Assembly: GCA_016281475.1 (NCBI GenBank) | Contig: JAEEIS010000143.1 | Location: forward strand, 1-11,382 | DNA: 11,382 nt | Direction of reading: 5' to 3' | From: Bacteroidales bacterium | GTDB lineage: Bacteria; Bacteroidota; Bacteroidia; Bacteroidales; P3 | In this document: piece after piece, positions 7,160 through 11,382 of the stretch | Position numbering within the stretch: the first letter of the stretch is position 1 | Layout of the letters: each line of letters begins with the position of its first letter | Notes under the pieces: generated by a model | Database searches by the model: none | What the model saw: only the letters and a program-made list of their open reading frames with translations | Told to the model about the DNA's origin: nothing | Made by a program: the position numbers and the translations under genes

Positions 7160-7173
7160 TTTCTCTCTGATTT

Positions 7174-7189
7174 TAAATTTGCAAATTTA
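7174..7189 (-). promoter_or_regulatory. Candidate promoter box and 16-bp palindrome upstream of pgpH
   Basis: TAAATTTGCAAATTTA is a perfect 16-bp palindrome. Its minus-strand half (7189-7182) matches the Bacteroidetes -7 consensus TAnnTTTG and would start transcription about 15 nt before the pgpH ATG. No clear -33 TTTG lies at the usual spacing. The palindrome could equally be an operator covering the promoter. Confidence 0.4.
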
Positions 7190-7265
7190 CACAAAATATT
7201 CCAATTGTTGCCTCCTTATATTGAAAATAATGCACACTTACTTTATTTTCAGAAAATTGTGATGT

Positions 7266-7329
7266 GTGAATTGTGAATTGTGAATGGACAAATGTATTGT
7301 CAATTCACCATTCACGATTCACCATTCAC
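7266..7329. terminator. Opposed heptad arrays forming a 26-bp hairpin
   Basis: The left arm (7266-7291) is GTGAATT, GTGAATT, GTGAATG then GACAA; the right arm (7297-7322) is its reverse complement with three differences, one of them a G-T wobble. The loop is 5 nt (7292-7296). A fourth right-hand unit extends to 7329. The hairpin covers the last codons and TGA stop (7314-7312) of the 220-aa gene and could terminate or stabilise its transcript, although no T-run follows on the minus strand. The rest of the gap (7190-7265) shows nothing recognisable. Confidence 0.65.
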
Positions 7330-7974
7330 GACAGTGAGGTGGGCATGGAGTGCGTCGAAGGTTTGGCCGAGGAACGACTGCAGCTGCCTATGGTAGTTGG
7401 CAATGGCACGCTGCTCGGTGGCGTTGGCGACGGACGATTCGACAGGGAAGAGGGTGGGTTCGACATGGGTCAGGCGCAGGGTGCTGACGGGCTGGAGTGG
7501 ATTCTTGAAATCGAACATGTCGAGTTGCTGAATGCTTTCCGACAGTTGGTTGCATATCTCCCATTGCCGGTGCGCTACCAGGTCGGTGGGGTCGGGTTCG
7601 GCGGCAGGCCCTATTGCATTGCCATAGCGTCGGTTGCGCATCTGGTCGTATAGCATTTTGGGGAAACGTCTTGAGTCGCGACCGCGGATGAGCAGCATCT
7701 TGTCGTAATCTCCGAAAGCGGGGTCGGCTATGGTTTGGAAGGGTCGTGCTATTAGGATGTAGACTAGCCAGGCGGCCTCGTCGTGGAAGAAGAAACACGG
7801 GTAGGGGGTGTCGTTGAGGTATAGGTCGTCGATGCGCGCCAGTTGCAGAAGGTAGGCTTCGTTAAGGAATATGGCCAGCTGGAAAGCATAGTCGCGGGTT
7901 CGCAGCATGACGATGGTGGTGTCGTTGAAGGTGAAGACGGGGTCGGGTAGGATTGTGGGGCGTTTCTTTTTCAT
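7312..7974 (-). CDS. Probable IPExxxVDY-family protein
   Basis: This 220-residue protein has no signal peptide or membrane segment. The middle resembles the small Bacteroidetes IPExxxVDY family. RTRDYAFQLAIFLNEA (residues 26-41) would be the conserved DYxLAxxLN segment. ARIDDLYL and a CFFFHDE stretch follow, then LVYILIARP, and ADPAFGDYDKMLLIRG takes the place of the name-giving motif. It is longer than family members I recall (about 150 residues), the excess being a C-terminal tail from about residue 120. The family has no known function. The start ATG is 36 nt after the stop of the radical SAM gene, so the two are probably co-transcribed. The last residues (VNGES) and the stop lie in a GTGAATG heptad array, so the natural C-terminus may have been altered by the repeat. 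Confidence 0.5.
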   Translation of the reverse strand: MKKKRPTILPDPVFTFNDTTIVMLRTRDYAFQLAIFLNEAYLLQLARIDDLYLNDTPYPCFFFHDEAAWLVYILIARPFQTIADPAFGDYDKMLLIRGRDSRRFPKMLYDQMRNRRYGNAIGPAAEPDPTDLVAHRQWEICNQLSESIQQLDMFDFKNPLQPVSTLRLTHVEPTLFPVESSVANATEQRAIANYHRQLQSFLGQTFDALHAHLTVVNGES

Positions 7975-7976
7975 GG

Positions 7977-8013
7977 GGATGGATTGGATTGGATAGATAG
8001 GATAGGTTGGTTA
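7977..8013. repeat. GGATT/GGATA simple repeat between the IPExxxVDY-like and radical SAM genes
   Basis: The plus strand shows GGAT, GGATT, GGATT, GGATA, GATA, GGATA, GGTT and GGTTA in near-tandem order, with 4-5 bp units. It fills the 36-nt gap between the two genes. Its last unit contains the complement of the TAA stop of the radical SAM gene (8013-8011). The other frames are not closed, so it differs from the heptad arrays. Confidence 0.6.
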
Positions 8014-8925
8014 GAATGCCTGCTGGTGGGTGAAGTCGGGACGGTAGCAGGCTTGTGCGTCTAGCTCCTGCACCCAGCCGCGGTGGAGGCCGAGGTGGTC
8101 GAGGTGGTCTACCACTTGTTGGTATTCGTCGGGGGTGAGGGTGCGGCCCAGTTGGTCGGGGAGGTCGGGCAGGGGAGGGTAGTACTGCGCCATCAGCGAG
8201 ATGTGGAGGTTGAGGGAGATGTCGGCGAGGGTGTCGAGGGCGCGTAGGCTGTTCTCTACCTGTCCTGGCAGCACCAGATGGCGGACTATGATGCCGCGGT
8301 AGGCAAGGCCGTCGTGGTCGGTGGGCAGGGAGGAGCCTTTCTGGCTGTACATCTCGCGCAGGGCGTCGCGGGCCACGGTGGGGTAGTCGGCGGCATGGCT
8401 GTAGCGGCGGGCGAGGTCGGGGAGGCTGTATTTGTAGTCGGGCAGGTAGATGTCGATGTAGGGGGCTAGCATCTGGAGGGTTTCGACGCTGTCGTAGCCG
8501 CCGGTGTTGTAGACGGTGGTGGGGAAGAGGCCACGAGCATGAAGCCCTTCGACGATGGCGGGCAGGCTGTCGGCATAGTGCGACGGGGTGACGAAGCCTA
8601 CTATGTTCTCGGTCTGGGGGAGCAGGCGGGCTATCTCGTCGACGATGGCATCTACGCCGATGAAGCGGGGGTGGGGAGCGGTCGGAGAGGTCGGGGTGGT
8701 CAGACTGTTCCGATAATGCGAAATTTGGTGGTTTTGGCAGTAGACGCACTGGAGGTTGCAGTGGGAGAAAAAGACGTTGCAGATGCCCTTGGTGCCGCAG
8801 AGGGGAGGCTCTTCGCCACGGTGGATGCAAATGGTGGCGGCTTCGGGCTCGCGGTGGGCATGGCAAAAGCCAAGTGTTTCAACACGGTCGGCGGTGCATT
8901 GGTGTGGACAGAGGGTGCATTTCAT
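8011..8925 (-). CDS. PflX-type radical SAM protein (pyruvate formate-lyase activating enzyme homolog)
   Basis: This 304-residue protein follows the COG1313/PflX pattern throughout. An N-terminal four-cysteine motif (C3, C6, C10, C21) is followed by GEEPPLCGTKG (37-47) and the radical SAM cluster site C56-x3-C60-x2-C63 in HCNLQCVYCQN. VYNTGGYDS (138-146), YLPDYKY (160-166) and RGIIVRHLVLPG (210-221) are also present. Such proteins reduce SAM to a 5'-deoxyadenosyl radical; the target is unknown for PflX. An upstream in-frame ATG would add 53 residues unlike the family. I chose 8925 because the family begins at the four-cysteine motif and a TATCTTTG promoter box (8937-8930) lies inside the longer version. 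Transcription from that box would give an almost leaderless message. Residues 75-83 (LTTPTSPTA) come from a 9-bp tandem repeat and look like a local insertion. Confidence 0.85.
   Translation of the reverse strand: MKCTLCPHQCTADRVETLGFCHAHREPEAATICIHRGEEPPLCGTKGICNVFFSHCNLQCVYCQNHQISHYRNSLTTPTSPTAPHPRFIGVDAIVDEIARLLPQTENIVGFVTPSHYADSLPAIVEGLHARGLFPTTVYNTGGYDSVETLQMLAPYIDIYLPDYKYSLPDLARRYSHAADYPTVARDALREMYSQKGSSLPTDHDGLAYRGIIVRHLVLPGQVENSLRALDTLADISLNLHISLMAQYYPPLPDLPDQLGRTLTPDEYQQVVDHLDHLGLHRGWVQELDAQACYRPDFTHQQAF
8677..8703 (-). repeat. In-frame 9-bp repeat in the radical SAM gene
   Basis: On the coding strand three imperfect 9-mers are visible: CTGACCACC, CCGACCTCT and CCGACCGCT. They encode LTT, PTS and PTA, a Pro/Thr-rich loop between CQNHQISHY and the conserved DEIARLL segment, followed by PHP. 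Because the unit is a multiple of three, the reading frame is kept. Confidence 0.65.
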
Positions 8926-8929
8926 GTTG

Positions 8930-8937
8930 CAAAGATA
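8930..8937 (-). promoter_or_regulatory. -7 promoter box of the radical SAM gene
   Basis: TATCTTTG (8937-8930, minus strand) fits the Bacteroidetes -7 consensus TAnnTTTG and is followed by CAAC and then the ATG at 8925. The predicted transcript start is within 0-3 nt of the start codon. A good -33 element is not visible. Confidence 0.55.
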
Positions 8938-8979
8938 CGACTTTTTTGTGAAAGACATCTGTGATTGTGAAAAAAAGTG

Positions 8980-8987
8980 TATCTTTG
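8980..8987 (+). promoter_or_regulatory. -7 promoter box of the agmatine-deiminase-like gene
   Basis: TATCTTTG followed by CAA is the same 11-base string seen at the divergent box 42 bp away on the other strand. It would give a leader of roughly 65-70 nt before the ATG at 9059. The -33 region is not well matched. Confidence 0.5.
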
Positions 8988-9058
8988 CAAAGTCAACTAT
9001 CCGAAACCTCAAAGGGTAAGATGGTAAGTGACAGGATAAAACTAAAAATATCAAACAA

Positions 9059-10294
9059 ATGAGCATAGAATCAGTAATAGGCATTGCCAGCGGTTTGATT
9101 ACTATTGGAACAACATTGGGGATATGGTACGACCGAAAAAAGAAACAGCCACTAACAAATTTGATGAATCAACTTGTGGACAAGAAACTATCAACCGAAC
9201 AGCACAGGAAGATTCTACAAAAAATGAACAGACAATTGGGCGGAAAGATAAAGCCTGATTATATACATGGATTCGTATTGAATGACAGAGGCAAAGAGGC
9301 TGTGTTCATGGATATTTGCAAAAGCAATAACATAGAGCCGACGGAAGATATATGCAAGAAGTTTCTGAATGCCGACATGAAAAAATTTAGAGCAACATAT
9401 AACAGCAAAAGAGTTAGTACTATTTCTTCTGAAAAGAATGAAATTCCATCGGAAGACTTGCATTCTTTACCTTCTTCTTTAGATAACCCAGGACAAACCG
9501 TTTATATGTCAGAATTGTTGATGGGCAATTATCCAGATACCTGCAAGAACTTAATCGGGATTCTTGAAAAGCATAAGGTCAATTACTCGTTCATTAAAGG
9601 CACGAAAGACATTTGGTGCCGTGATTATATGCCAGTTCAAACAGAATCGGGCAAGTTGATTCAATTCAAATATGACCCCAGCTATTTGAAAGGAAAGAAA
9701 GAATGGGAAGAGTCCCGTTCCGATGTGAAAGAAATATGTCGTTTGAATAATATCGATGCCAAATTCTCAGATATAAATCTTGACGGTGGGAATGTGCTTA
9801 TTTGTGATGGTAGGGCTATAATTTCGGATAGGATTTTCTCTGAAAATTCAAATAAAGAGAGAGTCTTTCTAATAAATAAATTGTCGACGTTGTTAGAATG
9901 TGAGATTATTATTATTCCTTCATTAAATGATGATTATACTGGCCATGCAGACGGTATGGTTAGGTTCGTGAATAGAAATACTATTATTGGTAATAGACTT
10001 GCGGATGAATACAAATACTGGCAAAAAGGAATGCAAGAGGTTTTGGATAAATATAATCTCAATTATATTGATTTGCCTTTTTTGACCGGCATGAAAGGTG
10101 CGATGGGGATTTATGTGAACTATTTAGAGGTTAATGATTTGATTGTTGCACCAATATTCGATAGGGAAGAAGATGCGCAGGCAGTAAGAATAATAAAGAA
10201 TGCATTTCCCAACAAACAAATAGAGACAATCAATTATAACGATGTGGCAAAAGAGGGTGGATTGTTGAACTGCACAACGTGGGTTGTAAAATAA
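9059..10294 (+). CDS. Agmatine/peptidyl-arginine deiminase family protein with N-terminal membrane anchor and extra domain
   Basis: The C-terminal part of this 411-residue protein (about 145-411) is a PAD_porph/agmatine deiminase domain. DIWCRDYMP (184-192) is the substrate-side WxRD motif, LDGGNVL (241-247) follows, GHADGM (295-300) holds the catalytic His296 and Asp298, and GGLLNCTTW (400-408) holds the nucleophile Cys405. The key residues are present. The usual His before the Cys is Asn404. The family hydrolyses guanidino groups, releasing ammonia from agmatine or arginine side chains; the substrate here is unknown. The N-terminus is unusual: one hydrophobic segment (about 5-24) followed by RKKK, so the rest is probably cytoplasmic. 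A charged region with RGKEAVFMDICKSNNIEPTE (77-96) comes next and looks like a separate domain of unknown function. The gene is markedly AT-richer than its left-hand neighbours, has its own promoter and terminator, and sits next to a toxin-antitoxin-like pair and an IS. It appears acquired. Confidence 0.75.
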   Translation: MSIESVIGIASGLITIGTTLGIWYDRKKKQPLTNLMNQLVDKKLSTEQHRKILQKMNRQLGGKIKPDYIHGFVLNDRGKEAVFMDICKSNNIEPTEDICKKFLNADMKKFRATYNSKRVSTISSEKNEIPSEDLHSLPSSLDNPGQTVYMSELLMGNYPDTCKNLIGILEKHKVNYSFIKGTKDIWCRDYMPVQTESGKLIQFKYDPSYLKGKKEWEESRSDVKEICRLNNIDAKFSDINLDGGNVLICDGRAIISDRIFSENSNKERVFLINKLSTLLECEIIIIPSLNDDYTGHADGMVRFVNRNTIIGNRLADEYKYWQKGMQEVLDKYNLNYIDLPFLTGMKGAMGIYVNYLEVNDLIVAPIFDREEDAQAVRIIKNAFPNKQIETINYNDVAKEGGLLNCTTWVVK

Positions 10295-10321
10295 CCATCA
10301 TTCCGAGATAGTAGATACTAA

Positions 10322-10350
10322 GATGATGTCAGAAATGGCATCCTCTTTTT
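10322..10350 (+). terminator. Intrinsic terminator after the deiminase-like gene
   Basis: GATGATGTC (10322-10330) pairs with GGCATCCTC (10337-10345), allowing one mismatch and one G-U pair, with a 6-nt loop and a TTTTT tail (10346-10350). It lies 28 nt after the stop codon, so the deiminase-like gene is probably a single-gene unit. The remaining sequence to 10449 is AT-rich leader for the next pair, without a recognisable consensus promoter. Confidence 0.65.
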
Positions 10351-10449
10351 ATTGTTCTGTGCAGTAATGTATATGTAAATGCTGAGGATTTATTTCTACG
10401 TTATCACAATAAAACTAAAGAAGTTTCGTTTAATAAAAAAACAAACTAT

Positions 10450-10710
10450 ATGCCTGAGATATTTAGAATATTTGGAATGAGGTTCTTTTTCTATTCACGA
10501 GAACATGGACCAATGCATGTGCATGTGAAAAATGCCGATGGGTTTGCAAAGTTTCACATTCTTGAGGATGGGATTGTGCTAATAAAGAATGATGGGATGA
10601 AGATAAAGGATATCAGGGCTGCAGAGATGGTGTTGGAAGAGAATCGTGAGTTGGCTATTGAGAAATGGAATGAGTATTTTGGCAAAAGTGTAAGCGATGA
10701 GAATAGCTAA
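10450..10710 (+). CDS. DUF4160 domain-containing protein
   Basis: This small protein of 86 residues matches the DUF4160 pattern. It opens with MPEIFRIFGMRFFFYS, followed by the signature HGPMHVHV (residues 19-26), in which the spaced histidines are the family's hallmark, then FHILEDGIVLI and a C-terminal helix with AEMVLEENRELAIEKWNEYFG. DUF4160 genes are often found beside DUF2442 genes and the pair has been proposed as a toxin-antitoxin-like module; the biochemical activity is not known. Its 3' end overlaps the DUF2442-HTH gene by 14 nt, which implies translational coupling. The ATG at 10450 follows an A-rich leader with no Shine-Dalgarno motif. Confidence 0.8.
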   Translation: MPEIFRIFGMRFFFYSREHGPMHVHVKNADGFAKFHILEDGIVLIKNDGMKIKDIRAAEMVLEENRELAIEKWNEYFGKSVSDENS

Positions 10711-11098
10711 GATTTGGTTTGAGAACGACAGAATATACATTCTGACTGATGATGGACGCACGTTGTGGCAGTCGTTGTTGTACTACCGTCGGTTGCGTGA
10801 AGCGACAGATGCACAACGAGCCGCCTATGAGATTGACGGGGAGGGAATCCATTGGGAATCATTGGACGAGGATGTATCGTTCGAGAGTTTTGAATATGAC
10901 AATCCCGAACCCCAAGGAATTTCTAAATTGTTTCTGTCCCACCCAGAACTAAACGATGAGGCATTGGCAAAACGGCTGGGCATCGACAAGGGCGTAATGC
11001 GTCAATATGTGATGGGGATACGCAAGCCAACGCCCGACATAGAGCAACTGATATTCAACGAAGTTCGCAAGGTGGCTTCCGAACTTGTAGAGTTATAG
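10697..11098 (+). CDS. DUF2442 domain protein with C-terminal helix-turn-helix
   Basis: The first 80 or so residues of this 133-residue protein fit DUF2442. They include IAKIWFENDRIYILTDDGRT, a LWQSLLYYRRLREAT segment and IHWESLDEDVSFESF, the conserved 'W..LDED.s...' ending. The C-terminal part, with NDEALAKRLGIDKGVMRQYV and GIRKPTPDIE, reads as an XRE-like helix-turn-helix, so this partner can probably bind DNA. By analogy with toxin-antitoxin pairs it would be the antitoxin and autoregulator, and DUF4160 the other partner; that is inference. Its ATG lies inside the end of the upstream gene (14-nt overlap). No further gene follows on this strand in the window. Confidence 0.8.
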   Translation: MRIAKIWFENDRIYILTDDGRTLWQSLLYYRRLREATDAQRAAYEIDGEGIHWESLDEDVSFESFEYDNPEPQGISKLFLSHPELNDEALAKRLGIDKGVMRQYVMGIRKPTPDIEQLIFNEVRKVASELVEL

Positions 11099-11143
11099 TT
11101 ATTTTTCAAAAGGAATGTTGATGTGGTTTTAACGAGAAAAAGT

Positions 11144-11209
11144 GTAAGGATTTTATAGTATAATCAAAAATTCTTATAAGTTTTTTTTATTATACTCGAA
11201 AAATCTTAC
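11144..11209. repeat. 66-bp imperfect palindrome
   Basis: GTAAGGATTTTATAGTATAA plus T (11144-11164) pairs with 11189-11209 at 17 of 21 positions. Between the arms A-rich and T-rich flanks surround CTTATAAG (11173-11180), a perfect palindrome at the centre. The whole can form one long AT-rich hairpin. It lies between the DUF2442 gene and the end of the IS, and could be a two-way terminator, an operator, or the trace of a small mobile element. Confidence 0.55.
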
Positions 11210-11242
11210 TATCCTTCTTCTGGAAAAACACGAATTACCATG

Positions 11243-11382
11243 CAGGGCAAACGCATCAAATTTCCAGTAAAGAGAAGAGGTAATCGATACTCCAGCCAGC
11301 CTTCAGCCGCTTGGTTACGAGACTACCCTTGCCCTTGTCGCGCTTAAGGATGTTGAGTGAGAATTTTCGTACAAGGGCGAAG
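11243..11382 (-). mobile_element. ISAs1-family insertion sequence, 3' end only
   Basis: The transposase 3' end (11256-11382) identifies the element. CAGGGCAAACGCATCAAAT (11243-11261) overlaps the transposase stop and has the look of a terminal inverted repeat, so the IS probably ends near 11243. The other end lies outside the window, so neither the matching inverted repeat nor a target-site duplication can be checked. Confidence 0.55.
11256..11382 (-). CDS. ISAs1-family transposase, C-terminal 41 residues
   Basis: This frame enters from the right edge and ends at TGA (11258-11256). It reads ALVRKFSLNILKRDKG, then TKRLKAGWSIDYLFSLL, which is the typical C-terminal segment of ISAs1 transposases (R-x-fALNlLk-x-d-k followed by KRLKAGW-x-x-dYL). 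The DDE catalytic residues lie beyond the window, so whether the gene is intact cannot be judged. Confidence 0.8.
   Translation of the reverse strand, partial: FALVRKFSLNILKRDKGKGSLVTKRLKAGWSIDYLFSLLEI

Noticed and set aside
7862..8866. Minus-strand frame of 334 codons overlapping the radical SAM gene
   Set aside because: It is Arg/Pro/His-rich with no recognisable motif and is out of frame with the PflX-like gene that has all the family cysteines.
8926..9084. Longer N-terminus for the radical SAM protein
   Set aside because: The extra 53 residues are unlike the family and the sequence contains the TATCTTTG promoter box; the start at 8925 fits the family's four-cysteine opening.

Overview
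The window looks like a chromosomal segment from a member of the Bacteroidota, most likely the order Bacteroidales. The signs are TAnnTTTG-type -7 promoter boxes, A-rich leaders without a Shine-Dalgarno motif, a YfhO membrane protein with the usual Bacteroidetes C-terminus, a probable IPExxxVDY-family protein, and abundant short tandem repeats in and beside genes. The genus cannot be fixed from the sequence.

Layout. Positions 1-198 hold no gene but fold into several stem-loops, followed by the first copy of a 46-bp direct repeat. Two surface-glycan genes follow, a CDP-glycerol glycerophosphotransferase-family protein (+) and a GT2 glycosyltransferase (-). They converge on a terminator, and the second 46-bp copy lies beyond them (2461-2506). 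From 2617 to 8925 all genes are on the minus strand. In transcription order they are a PflX-type radical SAM protein, a probable IPExxxVDY protein, a 7TM-HD phosphodiesterase (PgpH type, predicted c-di-AMP turnover), and a large YfhO-like membrane protein only 4 nt after pgpH. From about 9000 rightward the base composition becomes clearly more AT-rich. This stretch carries a membrane-anchored agmatine-deiminase-family protein with an extra N-terminal domain, an overlapping DUF4160/DUF2442-HTH pair that looks like a toxin-antitoxin module, a long palindrome, and the 3' end of an ISAs1-family insertion sequence running off the window. It reads as an acquired island.

The most unusual pattern concerns gene ends. 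The first five genes (199-7974) all finish inside, or directly on, short arrays of 7-bp repeats whose unit carries TAG, TGA or TAA on the coding strand. Because 7 is not a multiple of 3, three units place a stop in every reading frame. The unit sequence differs from gene to gene, yet the arrangement recurs. A related array inside the YfhO gene lies in the opposite orientation, has no stop in the coding direction, and is translated as an insertion. Opposed arrays also build two large hairpins between genes. None of the three complete genes of the AT-rich island ends this way.

How the genes might work together: the first two probably add to a surface polysaccharide, and YfhO-like proteins are also linked to envelope glycosylation. 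PgpH would set c-di-AMP levels, which affect the envelope, and is probably co-transcribed with YfhO. The island genes look like accessory functions (possible effector or defence protein, toxin-antitoxin pair, IS).
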